Source of the DNA: Platerodrilus igneus
Lineage: Eukaryota; Arthropoda; Insecta; Coleoptera; Lycidae
NCBI GenBank assembly: GCA_036346225.1
Contig: JARFIW010001344.1
Location: forward strand, 1,087,501 to 1,151,500
Length of the DNA stretch: 64,000 bases
Direction of reading: 5' to 3'
Below, one piece after another: positions 45,726 to 59,392 of the stretch. A program made the translations under genes and the position numbers. Every line of letters starts with the position of its first letter. Within the stretch, counting starts at the first letter, position 1. The notes beneath the pieces were generated by a model. The model was given only the letters and a program-made list of their open reading frames with translations. It was not told the DNA's origin and did not search any database.

Positions 45726-48325
45726 TATTACCTACTACTACTGTGAAATGTTTCTTTTGTGCTCCGCAGAAAACCTTTTTAATATTGCATTACTTCTTAC
45801 ATGAATAATGGAACGTGACTTTTTTGTAGAGTAGCTATAAACATATTGATAGTGTTGCTTGTTTTAATTTTGTAGAAATTTTGTTTTTGGTAATTATTTA
45901 GAAAATTCTTATTTTCATCAAGTATTATTGACATATATATTTGATTTGGTATATTTATAAAAACTATAGTACATTTTGCACACAATCTCAGAAAATAAAT
46001 GTTACCTAAACTCAAGACACTGACAATAGATATACCTGGTGATTATCGTAAATGGCTTTTGACATTCTGAAGTACGAGTTGATTGAATTTTAAACATTTT
46101 TTTAATATATGATTTATAGTTTTTTCATAAGTTGGGTATTAGGATCAAATAATGAAGTTGATCCGGTGGATAGCTTGTATTTGAAGCAATCCTTGTAACT
46201 TGTGAAACTTCATTCAAAGAGTTGAAGTGAGTCTCTTCTGTGCTAGAAGACGTATATCTATAGGATGAGATCTCACTAGGAATAACAACCCCATTTCTAA
46301 CATTTTCATGGTCGCAGCTGATTTGCGCAAAGTTTTATTTCTGAAATGCTAGCCGGATGTTCCTCTCAAACGTCTCTTCCAACTAGGTAATCATTTTCTG
46401 TCATAATATTGTTCTCACTACACATAATTTCGTTAGAAATATTCCATAAACCACTTGAGGAAGCACTAGATTGTTTATGGGATACCAAAAACTGCTTTAT
46501 TTCTTTGATATCTTAAAAACTACTCGTCAACTTTAAATCAGATCTACCAACATTCTCTTCAAGTTTACTGTGAAAAAAACTAGTCATCAGACCCATTGCC
46601 TATTATTACACTTCACCTAGAATGATTCAAAATTCAAGATGCACCTTGACTTTTAGTCATTTCAAAACTTTCTTTAGTGCATCTCCTGAACGTTTGCTCA
46701 ACACACACGTTTGTTCAAATCCCCAACCATTGTCTGTCCTTTCTTACAATAAAATGACAGTTGTTCAGTTGCCAGTGTTTATTATTTTTAGTTCCTTTAT
46801 ATGTTGCTTGTATTTTCTTCGCGCACTTTGCATAGTTATTATGTTCTGCATTCGCAAAAGAAAAATGAAATATTTTTTCAACCGCCCGTAAGCGCAGCAC
46901 AAAATTACGTAATCGTGGTGCCCATGACCAAATAAATATCCATTCCCAACTATTTTCAAAACAATAGTTTGTCGGTACATCCTTAAGACCTGAAAACTAT
47001 CTCCCTATTTATCAGTGAGGAACGTTAAAGAAGATGGAGATCTGAAATAATCTCTGTTTTTGTGATATAACCTCTAAGCAAGCGGTCGTGAGCTGAATAA
47101 ACCCTTTAACGTTTAGAACATCGCTAACATCTATTTATGTTGCACCGCCGGCCTATGTTACTGATTTACGTAAATTTTCTCAAAATTAAACTTGCAGTAT
47201 TAGAGTAATAGCAACTAAATGAATGTGGAAGCCCCAATAAGCAGGTGTACGTGCTTTTTCTATTATCATAGCGGTACTAAATTTTTGACGCATACACACT
47301 GCAATAGTGCTATTAATAACCCATCAGTTTGAGCTGGTACATAAAACAAATTTTGAAAGTATAAGTTTATCACGTGTATCGTGAAAATAGCATTCTATTG
47401 ACCGGAAGTAATACGGTAATACAGTAAAAAGTGAAAAAATTTCGGTCGACAAATATTTTGAATTTTGTTTAATGTTAGTAAGCTATTGTCACCTAAAAAT
47501 CGTGATAATAGAAAGTAGACAATGCAAAGAGGAAAATAGTAGTGTACTTGGACGTCCATATTTTTATTAGAAATGGGTGAAAAATTGATCTGTGAGGTAA
47601 ATTTGAACTTTTCGAATGATTAGTAAATATTAATAGATGCAAGATAACGTCTGATATAAGGTGTATATGTTTGTATTTATGGTTCATTAGGAAGTAAGCA
47701 AAAAGCCAACAGGTTATAAATTGCCTGGAACTAGATACAACTGTTTATAGTTTTACCAAATATGAAATTAGCACTTTAATTATTTAATATTTTGACTAAA
47801 AAGCCCATTTAGTAGTGTACGTGCATCCTTTGTCAGCTTGATAAGAGGAAGTGTAGACAATTAGGTATGATTTTCCTTAAGGATAATGTACTGATACTAA
47901 TATTTCGGATGTGTAATGATAATAGAGGTAGATCGTTTGACTGTTCAAATTTGATTTTGCAAAGACAGTAGAGGGAACTAAACTGTGAAAGGATATCGAG
48001 CCACCTCAGTGATGTCACACTAGTAGCCAACATTGGTGGTGTGTTTTCCTTTTAAATTTCTTTAACTGAACTAAATTTAATGTGTTGTTTTCTTTTAAGT
48101 TTCTTTTTAAGGCGGGGTGAAGTATGAAATAACAAAAAATGAGAAAACAAGACAAAGGAAACATACTGGTTTGACAATTGGACGATTGTTTACTGCCTTA
48201 CCAATTGTGAGATATAAAAATTGGATTGTTATTCAAGGTAGGTCTGCATGTTCACGCAACTTTTTGTATTATGACAGTCCACATTTTAATATTCCCGTTT
48301 TCCTAGGGAATCCCTGCCACTTTAC
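45726..48325. other. AT-rich DNA, no gene supported
   Basis: There are only short frames without family resemblance. Nothing repeats within the stretch at a scale I can see. Confidence 0.4.
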
Positions 48326-49384
48326 TGCAGCTAGTAGGCGTATCAGAGTTGAGACGGATACAATAAAAATGTATTCGGATACCGAGTACCAGATACTTAA
48401 AATGTATTCGAATAGTTCTTTAAAAAGTTCGATTACTTTACCCTAAAAATGTACTCGAATACAAGTATTCGCGTACTTTTTTCTGATACTAAGTACGGAT
48501 ACTTTGAGAATTCAATATGGAAAATAATTGTTCCCACAACCCTCTAGAAACGTGCATATAACACTTCGAGTAAGTAAGCGCAAAACCGAATGCTAACACA
48601 GTAATACACACATAATATATGTGTGTATATAAACTTACATTAGCAAACCTAGTCATAAGCAAAACATTTGGTGCCTATATCAGTTTTAGTTTCATGTATT
48701 TATAGTATTTATAGTTAGTTTATTCCCGCATTAGGTATTTATTTACCTAAATATATATTTCTGGATAAATTGCCTAATAAAAGTATTAAATCCAGGTATT
48801 TTGTACACACATTATTGCTAATTTGTAACTGCTACCAATAAAATAACTTACATTTTTTGTTTTTGCTATTTGAAATTGTACTTCGTTAATTACAGTAATT
48901 TTTAAATAGAGTAGGTAATTTAAGTTAGTAAAAATAAAAAGAAACTTACGTTTTGGTTTCCAATACTTACTGCATTTCCAACATTTCACACAAAACAAAA
49001 CACGAGACAATTGCACCTTTGGCGTTTAGATGTTCTCTGTATCTGTAGTCTTTACATCAGCTAATAAACGAATGAGAGAAACATAAATGAGAGTTGTAGA
49101 CAATATATTACAAGTTTATATCTTGCGGATTAGTTTGCTATGCTGTTGTGTCGTTGACGCTAACTATTCAAAAATTAAAGTAAATAATTTTTATTAAAGT
49201 AGCCGAAGTTCTGAAAAAGTACTCGAGTACCGATACTTTCATTTTTAGTCTCGGATACGGATACCGGATACAAAATTTTGAAAGTATTCGAATACAGAGT
49301 ACCGAGTACCCAAAAAGTATTTGAGTACCGTACTGAAATACAATAGTACTCGGATACTTCCCATATAGCGGCGTATACACTGTT
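48326..49384. mobile_element. Non-autonomous DNA transposon with GTATTCGAATAC subterminal repeats
   Basis: Both ends (48350-48500 and 49200-49360) are crowded with direct and inverted copies of words such as GTATTCGAATA, ACCGAGTACC and CGGATAC, around a plain AT-rich middle. The right end reads inward from CAGTGTATACGCCGC and the left from CAGCTAGTAGGCG, similar to hAT ends. I could not find a convincing target duplication, so class and edges are tentative. Confidence 0.5.
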
Positions 49385-50129
49385 ACGACGTCACCGTTCC
49401 TTTAAGGTAAACTAAATTTTTAATTCTATGGATTAACGTAACGCCGTTTCCACATGTAGCCAGAAAGTATAAAATTCTTGTAAATGTGTACGCTAATAAC
49501 AAGAAAAATAGGACATATTAGAGAAAGGGGCTTTTAAATTTGCGCCGACGGACTGGTATATTGTAACCTCTATACATCATTTAATTTCAACAATGTATTT
49601 ACTTCTGTCTTGAGTAATGTTGCAACTGATTCTATTAACCAATATTTCTCCACCAGGATGATTAAATCTTTTTAGTTTACGATAGTTCAAAATTATAGCT
49701 TATATAATTCATCCAAATGCTATCATGTCAGACTTTCTGTATGTACCTGGTATAAAGATGATATTGCTAAATCGTTTCTGCAATTTTTTTTTATGCCTGA
49801 AGGTGCAGTCCTCACGTTTCCATGGTAGCAAATAACGCATCCTGTCTATTAGATCATACAATCATTCGCAAATTTTTACAAAATCCTAATGACTAGTTAT
49901 GCCAACAGGGTTGCTTATTATTCTAAGTAATCCTCGCCTTTTTTCAAGTTTTTACTTAATAGGAATGCGGTTAGCCTCATTACAATGGCACTACGTATTT
50001 AGTAAACCTGGACCGGGGCACATATAGAGTATACACTTACTCCCAATAGATCTCTTCTAGTACTGTGCATTTTCAAATTTGTTTCGCGAAATTAAAAAGT
50101 ACGCAGCAAAATTACCCCTATTTCTTCTA
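49385..50129. other. AT-rich spacer
   Basis: I see nothing in this spacer that I can support. Confidence 0.4.
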
Positions 50130-50645
50130 CTGTTCGCAACAACTTGACTAGTTGGACGCTTAACTTCATTGTTTTCCGTTTTGAGCTAACTTACACACTT
50201 TTCTCATATTTCCAGAGCCTATATCTTTCACCATCAGTGAGCTATAGTCTAGTCTAGGTCTACTTTTAACTCTTTTTTTCCTTTCTCTACTTCTAATATA
50301 TGCCGCGCTATTCCCTCATGCAATAGTATGTGTGTTAGCATCCTGTTTTTTCAATTTTTTAACTGTTTTTCACACATTTTCTCTTTCCCTACCATTTCTA
50401 GTACCTATTCTTCTTAATTTATCTGTACATCATATCTTCATCATACGCCTATAGCACCACATTTTCCTGTCTGCTTCTCTTGCTGTCCACATTTCAAAGC
50501 CATACAGTGCTGTGCTCCACACTTATGCTTTCAGAAATCTTCGTTTATTTTATTTTTGTTGTCTTCGAACATACAAGCTGCTTTTTAAATTAAGTACAGC
50601 ACGGCATCGTGCTAATCTTCTTTTTTATCCTTTACACTATTTCCC
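50130..50645 (-). mobile_element. RTE 3' fragment, minus strand
   Basis: The antisense of the RTE C-terminal coding and 3' region can be followed from about 50150 (TTGTTTTCCGTTTTGAGC) to 50640. It is strongly diverged. A further scrap of the RTE tail (CTGGAACTGGTTGGACGCG) lies at 50888-50910. Confidence 0.62.
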
Positions 50646-50689
50646 TTCTATTATTTTCTAAAAATGTGTCTTATTTCACTGACATTCAA

Positions 50690-50860
50690 TGGTGCGCAAA
50701 AGGAGTTAAGCAACCTGTCGGCTACCAAAACCCCCCTTCCGGTTGCAGACTTACCGAATCAATAGTTTTCCAATTACTCCTTTCGCACGACCAACATTTA
50801 TTGAGAATATTGGCAAACCAACACATAGCTGTTTACGATGATCATCAGGTTTAAATAAAA
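50690..50860 (-). repeat. Interspersed repeat shared with 44270-44460
   Basis: This is the inverted second copy of the repeat described there; it contains GTCGGCTACCAAAACC on the plus strand. Confidence 0.5.
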
Positions 50861-51005
50861 TTATATTTGCATCTTTAATTTTCCGTCCTGGAACTGGTTG
50901 GACGCGATTTATGTGATCCCCCATTTGTTATATCTATAAAACTAATACTTAAGAAAGTTATTAGGAAATATTAAGAAATGTGCAACAATGTCATAAAAGA
51001 CAATT

Positions 51006-51487
51006 TGTTACAATTTATTTCAGTTTATAAACGTTAATGGGAACGGAAACGCTACAAAGTAGCACAAGGATAAGTGACACTGCAGATGTCAGGCTACAGA
51101 CGGTCGTAGGAAGTCACGTACAGAGATTACGCAGAAGTAAGCCTGCAACAAAGTAATTATGAATAGCTTTTAAGATAGCAACTATGTATCATGAATAAAG
51201 TCAAGTGTAAGCAGACATTAGGTCTGCAAGTTCCCACAGAACTGTGAGGGGGTAGGGAGATTATATAAGGCCCGGGAGCTCCACTCGCAGGCAGTTCATC
51301 AAACGTTTAGCTTTTGCATTGCAGTTCGTAGATAGCTCATATTGTACAATTAATTAATGTATTTCGACTTAGACTAATTATTCAAGTTTGTCAAAATTCC
51401 AATTAATTTCTGTATAATCAAAAATAAATTTGTTAAAGTTCAAAGAAGTCTTTTTAAAAAGGACCGCTCGAAGCCACGAACCTTAAC
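51006..51487 (+). repeat. Candidate solo LTR with pol II promoter
   Basis: It starts TGTTACAATTT and holds TTATATAAGGC at about 51262, followed 30 nt later by a GCAGGCAGTTCATCA region where transcription could begin, then AATAAA at about 51423. Such an order (TATA, start, polyadenylation signal) is that of an LTR. There is no internal retroelement sequence beside it and no clear CA end, so this is tentative. The RTE fragment begins immediately after. Confidence 0.4.
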
Positions 51488-52232
51488 TCGCGTACCTCCA
51501 TTTATTTTTATTCTAACCTAACCTACACATTACCCAGAAATTCCTACAGCATACATCATCTACACTAACAGTGTGTAATAGTCTAGTCTAAGTTCACCTT
51601 TACTCCCCTTTTCCTTTCTCTGCTTCTAATATATTCCGTACTATTCGCTTATGCCTTAATATGTGTCTTATAAACTTAGCTCTCCTATTTTTTACTCTTT
51701 CCATATATTTCTTTCGTCTCCAACTATTTCTATTATCTTCGTTTTTAACTTTATCTGCCCATGATATCTTCACCACACTTCTGTAGCACCACATTTAAAA
51801 AGCTTTCCTTGTTCCTATCCGCCTCTCATACTGTCCAAGTTTCTCAGCCGTACAATGTGGTGCTCCACACATATGCTTTCTGCAATCCTATCCTTGTTTC
51901 TATGTTTGTTGTCTTTGAACACAGTTGTTGCGTTTTCTTGCTAAATTCAGCACAACCTTGTGCTAGCCTTTGTTTTATTATCTTTTACACTTTTTCCATA
52001 TTGTGTTATTTAAATTTCTAGGAAGCAGAAATTCTTAACCCCTTGCAAGTTCTCATTTGCTATTTGTATCCTGGATTTGGACTTATTCTCCCCTCCTTTA
52101 CATGTTAGTATTTTAGTTTTGCTTTTGTCAATTTTCATACTGTATTTCTCCGTTAGAACTGTTCCTATTTCATTAAGAGCTACTTCCAACTTTTCCTTGC
52201 TAGATGCTAATACCGCAATATTATCATTTCTT
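51488..52232 (-). mobile_element. RTE fragment, minus strand, piece 1
   Basis: The antisense of the RTE 3' end runs up through the C-terminal region (51794-51600 reads MWCYRSVVKISWADKVKN) to the block after the FADD box near 52230. The adjoining piece repeats part of the same region, so two insertions or a duplication are present. Confidence 0.72.
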
Positions 52233-52236
52233 TGTG

Positions 52237-54095
52237 CTTAACTTTGTCTGTCCATGATATCTTCATTATACGTCTGTAGTACTACATTCCAAAGGCTTCT
52301 ACCTTTTTCCTGTGCGGTTCTCCTACTGTGCACATTTTGTAGCCGTATCGTGCTGTGCTCGGCACATATGTTTTCAGCAATCCTTTCTTTGTTTTTGGAA
52401 TTGTTGTCCTTGGACGCAGTGATTGCTCCTTTGTTGTTAATTGCAGCACGGTTTTATGCTAATCTATGTTTTATATCTTTTGCACTTTTTCCATCTTGCG
52501 TTACTTGACTTCCTAGGTAGCACAAATATTTAACCACTTGTAAGTTCTCGTTACCTATTTGTATTCTGGTTTTTGACCTTTTTACCTCTCCTTTACATAG
52601 TATTATTTTAGCTTTTTTTTTGTTAACTTTCATACCGTATCTCTCTGTTAGTATTATTTACGTTTGATTAACAGCTGCTTCTAACTCTTTCTTGCTAGAT
52701 GCAAATGGCGTTGTATCATTGGGAAACCCAAGCATATCAGTCGTTTGTTTCTGCGTAATAATTCCAAATGCCTTTCTGCATTTAAAGTGTTCATTATTTT
52801 TATGTTCCTGCTCTAATTCTATTACAGCTATTTTCTCCTTGAATAAGCTATGTACTATCCGTCTATTTTTAAAACTCATTTCAATCTTTTTGAGTATTTT
52901 GAACATTTTTCCGTTTCCCATTTTCAAATGCTTCATGCACTATGTACACGCTATGTACTCTTTCTATTGTTTTCTGATTTATTACCCTTAAAGCTAAAAT
53001 GGTCTCCCGTGTTCCTCTGTTTCTCCTTTACCCAAACTGATCTTTTCCTAGTATTTTTTTAGCCCGTGTTTCCATCCATTTTTGTACACTTCAAGTTAAT
53101 ATTTTTGACACGTGTGCTGTCAAACTTATTGTTCGAATATTTTCACATCTATCGGTACGTTTCATTTTTGGTATAATGACTATGATGCTACGTATGAAAT
53201 CTTTTGTTATTTCCCCTGTCTCGCGCATATAACTTATAAGTTGAAGGCTTTTAAAGTTACTGCTTGTAAGTTGTCTATACTCGAAGTCTTATTTTTTTTC
53301 AAATTCTCTAACGCTAATTCAAACACCTCTAAGTATAGAATATTCCAAGTCGTCCTCTTTATTGTCTGATTTTTCTTCTAGTTCTTCTAGTTCAGATTCT
53401 GCATCTAAATTCCCTATATATTCTTGCAAGTTAACCACTTTTTCTACAAATTCTATATTGATGTTTCCTTCCGTTTCTCTTATATTATTTCTATACGGTT
53501 ATATATCCCTAAAATACATTTTAATTAATTTGTATGCTTTGTCTGTCTTTACTATTTCCATTTTAGTTTGTATCTCTTTGCACTTTTCAGCAGTTCATTG
53601 TTCTTTAGCTTTCCTGTATTGCGAATAACTTCCTATTCTATGACTTTATATCTATGTTTTCCTTTTTGGTTTGGTTTGTTTTTGTAGTTTCGCCATGCTT
53701 TTATTAAATTCAGTATGTCTTTTGTTACACATAGTTTTTTATTTTTGTTTTGTTTATATCCCAAAATATCTGTGGCCACTATGTCTAAGATAGGTTTAAT
53801 GTTTTCTCCATTGTGTTCCTACATCCTTAGTATCAGAAATTTTCCAGATTCCGTTCAGCAATTCGTTTGAATTTTTCTTAAATCTTTTGTAAATACCTTC
53901 ATCTTTTAGTTTCTTAAAGTCGAACAGCTTTTCCCGTTCCATTTTTCAAATTTGTAAATTTAAGCGCAACTTTCATAATTATTGTGTTATCAGTGCCTAC
54001 ATCTGCTTCTGGGTAGCTTATACAGTCTGCTACTTGATTCCTAAACCGTTGCCGAATAAGAATGTAATCTACTTGATATCTAGCTTGTAACATAT
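52237..54095 (-). mobile_element. RTE fragment, minus strand, piece 2
   Basis: It starts again within the C-terminal region (52237) and continues through the palm (52936-52658 reads EMSFKNRRIVHSLFKEKIAV) and the finger and linker regions to the end of the endonuclease (IDYILI-like YQVDYILIRQRF near 54070). There are many stops. The endonuclease N-terminus is missing, as in 5' truncation. Confidence 0.75.
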
Positions 54096-55989
54096 TTTAT
54101 TTCTGCAGTAAATTTTTGACATTAATTTATTCAATATTTATCTCCTAAGGAATTTTCCGTTATATTAAGTTGGCTAAGTAATATAAGTGAATTATATCTA
54201 TATCTAATAGCTGGCTTTGTTTAAACACTTAGATATTTGCGATTATCGCCATATGTTTGAAACCTGCACGCTTCCATACGTGAAATTTTGAATGTGAGCA
54301 CATGTGTGTAGGTAACACAGTTTATCCATGTTAAGATCAGTCAGTTCAAATTTACCCTTAAAGGTCCCTCTGAAGGACTTCATCGTGTGATCGCATATAA
54401 ATAAAGCACCAAAATCGAAAATAAAAGGAGACGTGGAAGTGTGGTTGAACCATGGAAGAAGAGATTTCACTCCTGGTCGTGACGACTAGGGAATTAATTT
54501 TCAAGAAGGAGAAATCATCTTGTGTACCTGACTTAGATATAAATTTTTTATTTTTTTAATAGTTAGTTGGTTGAACGCGACAGCTATTCACAGCTATATT
54601 AAGCTTTAAAAATTACTAACGAACAAGAAATGATTTCAATTTGAGTTACCCTCGATTTACAGTCTAATTATGTTAGCTGGTGCAAGGTAAATTTATGGAT
54701 CAATAATCATTTTCATAATAATTCAACATGAAGTGAACAAGATGGACATCACAGCTATTAGTCCAACAAGTGTGTATACTATTCGACATCTTCTGGATTG
54801 AGATGTCTATTGTAGGAGTTTTCCTTCTTTAAATGGCGTGAGTTGTTTAGAATTGTAACTTTTCTGATTGGTATAGTCTATGTCGCTTGTTTAAAGGAAT
54901 TGCTCGTAATGTGTGTCAAAATACCATAATTCATTTTATCTACTACTTGTGTGATAAGTAGGTTAGATTTGATGCTTTTACCCATGTTTACAATTTTCTT
55001 GCTCTTGATAAAAAAAAATCAGTTTTCTGTAAAGAACGCATTTGGTAAACACTTGTGATTCTAGCCTTTTTAAGTTTAAAGATCGAATTAAATTCTACGT
55101 TAGTTTAAAAACCAGTTCTGCATTAAAAATTCATTTTTCGATGCTACTTACAAAACTGATAAAATTTTAGTGGCATTATTAAAGTGAAAAATAGTTATTT
55201 TAGTTAATATAATGTTTGCACTTGTTCTAAAAATTAACAAGGTGGTTTTCTGGTAAAACTTAAAGCTCATATTAGGTTATACTGAATTGTAAACATGGCG
55301 TAGATCTACAAAATGTGATTTGTCCTCTTTGAGGTTATTTTGTTTTGTTATGGAAAATAGGTAAAGACGCCAGTGCTGTACATGAATAGCAACTATTAAA
55401 TGATTTAGATAAAATGCAATTTTAGAGGCACCGAATTGACATGTTAGTTAAATTAAGGAAGAGTTGCTTATGTTTTACCCTTAACACTAACATTTTTTTT
55501 GTAGTTAAATACTTTGGTTTCCAGTCATGCTTAAGTAACCTTATTTCGAAATTTTGAGAGAAATAGAGAATTTTTATTTTGACTTGTGTCTATTTGATTT
55601 AACTGACTCAAGTGACCTATGTTTTATTTTGGAAGCGATAAAAAATTATTAAAAGGGTTGTTTACGCTGGAAATAATTAGGACAGGTTCCTGTGTGAAGA
55701 ACTTATGTCTTTATATTAAGGCTCAAAGAGTGTTCTCAATTTATGCAGTTTTATTTTGTGAATTTATATTTTTAGGGGCAGTACCATAAGGCTATTTCGG
55801 CGAGAGGTTCTGTTTGTACAAAGTAAGTATGGTATGGTAAGTTAACTTTGTATATTGATATATCGTCGGTTTTTTTGTCCTGCTGGGGGTTTCCGCGTCT
55901 TTTCTCAGAATATTTTTTACGCTCGTTTTTTTACCTAGATGCGGTGGCGCTTTCCTTATTTTTGTTTTTTGATCCACTACTGTCTCACA
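54096..55989. other. AT-rich DNA, no gene supported
   Basis: The short minus-strand frame at 54243-54470 has no recognisable features. The rest is featureless. Confidence 0.4.
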
Positions 55990-58085
55990 CTACGGTGGAT
56001 TTTAATTACTTCGCTGGCTGTTCGTGATCCGGAGACAGAAACAACGTAGGTAACCGACCATAGAACAGACAAGATGACAACTTAGATCCTTTCACAGAAA
56101 ACGAAGTGAGATGCGCACTATGCCAATCGAAGATCAGGAAAGCACTCGAACCGGATGGGATTTTTGCGGAGATTTGCATAGCGTTACAAGATAAATTAAC
56201 ACCGACGTTAACAGCACTGTACAATGAATGCATACGACAAGCTGTTTTTTCGAACATCTGGAAACAGGCAAATGTTGTGATTATCCCCAAAGAGAAAGGT
56301 AAAGACCCCAAACAATCAGGCTCTTACTGACCCATATGCCTTTTGAACACGCTAGGGAAAACGTATGAAAAACTACTATGTAAACGAATGCAGGACTACA
56401 GACAAACCACAGGAGTACACCCTAGACAATACGGCTTCACAGAAAACAAATCGACCGAGGGCGCAATAAACCAAGCAATACAAACCATCAAGCAATCTCA
56501 CACAAAAAAAAAGTCTTATTTATATTAGTGGACATAAAAGGCGCATTTAATAACCTTTGGTGACCTTCACTTTTTACAAGACTTACGACCATAAACTGTC
56601 CATCACAACTATACCATTCTTTCAGGAGCTACTAAAGGGACAGGTATGTAACCCTACAAGGCACAGAGCGCACTACCAAACATATAAACACAGGTTGCCC
56701 GCAGGGATCCATATGCGGGCCCCTATTTTGTAATATTGTAACAGATGAACTCCTGGAAAAGCTGGACACCGTTGACGAAGTGTTGTCGACGATTGCATAT
56801 GCCAACGACATCTTGCTGGTAATTTAATGCAATTTCAGAAGGGAAATCGAACGTAAAGCTAACATCGCCTTAAGCCAAACACAAAGTTGGTGCAAAACCA
56901 ACAAAATGACCATAACACCACAAAAAACTACATACCTTATGATAAAGGGAACCCTGACAAGGGACCCCACCATCAAACTAGACGGTGTAAATATAAGTAG
57001 AACACAAAACACAAAATATCTGGGCTTAACGGTAGACGAAAAACAGAATTACTCTACACATATAAACACTGTCTGTGCAAGTGCAACTTCTGCAATGCAG
57101 TACATCGTTACGCTGGCCCAAAGGACTTATAAGGTACCTCTTAGTTGCTTAAGGCTGTATCTCATCAGTGTGCTTGGTGCTATGGTATCATACGCCGCGA
57201 GCGCATGGGGACATCGCCTTAACACAATCAAGCCTAGACAAAAAATTAACATAACACAACGAAGTGCTTTACTGCGACTGACGGGGGTTTATGGGACTAC
57301 CGCACATGATGCACTTCATGTACTGGTGGGAACTATGCCCTTGGACCTAGTAGTGAAACAGCGAGCTGCAATGTACAATCTTACACACAATGACAGCCAA
57401 CAACTACAACGAATCTTAAACACAAACCAACTGCGCACGACAAAGACGGAAATAAAGAACTACATACTTGCAGAATGGCAGACAAGATGGGATCAAAGTA
57501 CAACCGGTAGAAGTGTATATACAATGATCCCAAATATCAAACACCGCCTAAAGGTCAAATACCTGGTGCCCAGTCGAGGATTTATTCATTACCTAACTGG
57601 CCACAGATCCTATCCAACATACGGAGAACGCATGAACTTTGTTGACAACAACATATGCACGTGTGAAGAAATAGGAACACCGGAACATATAGTATTCGAG
57701 TGTAATGACTACAACCGTACCTCTACGCACATAAACAAACATTATTAAACAAGACCCTACACCAGATGATTTGGAACGAAAACCTTTTTCCACACTTGAA
57801 TGCACTCACACAACAAACCACGGCACTCATCCACCAACGTTATCTTGACGGATAAAACACACAAACAAAACTACCCGGACGGAGACATAAAAGTACCACC
57901 TCTCCTTGGACCGAGGCTCTGCCCCGGGGACCGGAGACCGATCTCCTGGAATTACAGGAGCTCCGCTCTTGAGGACCAGAAGCAACAAGATCAAAACCTC
58001 AACCCGACTTTGAAACCATCCAACCCCCTAATATGTAGAATTTGCATGTTTCTACATATTAGTAACCCTGTTTCTATCAAATAAT
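55990..58085 (+). pseudogene. R1-like non-LTR retrotransposon, 5'-truncated
   Basis: It begins inside the reverse transcriptase fingers: IRKALEPDGI (56145), NVVIIPKEKGKDP (56272), LLNTLGKTYEKLLCKRM (56340) and QYGFTENKSTEGAINQAI (56430). The palm region at 56520-56830 is broken by stops, and the catalytic box is read only as a scrambled frame near 56800. From 56906 a 280-codon frame gives the C-terminal part: PTIKLDGVNISRTQNTKYLG, VPLSCLRLYLISVLGAMVSY, LLRLTGVYGTTAHDALHVL, and a final Cys/His segment (CTCEEIGTPEHIVFEC). These blocks are typical of the R1/TRAS-type group. A 3' UTR with a GC-rich stretch at 57900-57970 follows. It is inactive. Confidence 0.82.
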
Positions 58086-58334
58086 AACTAACAGTAGTAG
58101 TATAAGTTAATCTTAAGTAGTACAATAGGGAATTTCTTTTCTTTTTTACTAACGTTAAATTTTAAGAACCAAACTTACACATACCTGAGGCAAATAATAC
58201 AGTAAACAAATCTTTTCCTCTAAAAAAAACCTAATTATCTATGTAATAGTATAAGTTCAAACATGTACAAAATTATACCAATTCAATCCAACCTTTTGGT
58301 AACCTGGGCAAACATAAACACAAATCAACATTTC

Positions 58335-58352
58335 AAACACACTTCACACACA

Positions 58353-58392
<40 letters not shown>

Positions 58393-58604
58393 AACACACA
58401 AAACGCCTTTCAAACAATGTTCAAACACAAAACGCCATTCACACACTTACATTGCCTTTTCAACATCTGGATTTCCGGCTGTCGATGTTCCGGGCTGATA
58501 AGGCAAATCCGTTAGCGCCCTTCCTTGACGACTAGGATATCCGGCTGCCGATGGTCCTGGTTCTAGGGAGAAAACGTAACACGCACATCAACATCACAAA
58601 CATA

Positions 58605-58648
<44 letters not shown>

Positions 58649-59035
58649 ACACACATACCCACACACACACACAAAACACACGTTCTCAAGCCCACGCACG
58701 TACGTACATACACACACACACACACATACACACTTTACAAACACAACCTATTCACACACTTACATTGCCTTTTCAACATCTGTATTTCCGGCTGCCGATG
58801 GTCCGGACTAACAAGGCAATGTCCGTTGAGCGTTCTTCCTTGACGACTGGGATATCCGGTTGCCGATGGTCCTGGTCCTAGAGGGGAACGTAACACGGAC
58901 ATCAACATCACACACATAACACACATACACACCACCCTACCTCTCTCTCTCACACACACACACAACACACACACACATACACACATGCCCTTAAGCGCGC
59001 ACGCACACACATACACACACACACACACATCTCTT
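58335..59035. repeat. CA-rich compound tandem repeat (312-bp period)
   Basis: Runs of CA dinucleotides alternate with a GC-richer unit containing CATTGCCTTTTCAACATCTG (58451 and 58763), CGGCTGCCGATGGTCC and CTTGACGACT. The unit repeats once at 312 bp, and a third CA block closes the array. It could be a decayed transposon end expanded by slippage. The frames through it (HTHTHT) are artefacts. Confidence 0.88.
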
Positions 59036-59392
59036 ACTGACGGTTACTTTCTGTGGGAAGCCAGGTCTGCTTAAGTTTCAGGTAGCAGACTACTGAAACG
59101 TTGGAACAAATAAATAAAATAAATAAATAAGATTTACTATTGTCTAGAACCTTTTGTTAACATTTCTTTACCCTGAGTTCATTTATTTCCACAGGAAATT
59201 TTCGTAAAAAATAAAATTTAACCGTGTTTATTTATTTATTTTTCTTTAAACGGACTTTGTTATTTCGCCACTAAAACTTTGTCGTATTGGCGATTTTCTT
59301 AATAACATTCGATCCTTTGTTAAACTTTGTTAATTTATTCAAGCAAGTTGAGCAGTGTTCTATATTTTTTCGCATAACACTCCCCACACCTG
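59036..59392. other. AT-rich spacer
   Basis: Contains a short AAAT/AATA run near 59110 and TTTATT near 59230; no gene. Confidence 0.4.

Noticed and set aside
48117..48446. 109-aa plus-strand ORF as a host gene
   Set aside because: It runs into the transposon subterminal repeats and shows no recognised domain.
58263..59028. HTHTHT and VCVCVC proteins on both strands
   Set aside because: These are translations of CA/GT microsatellites.
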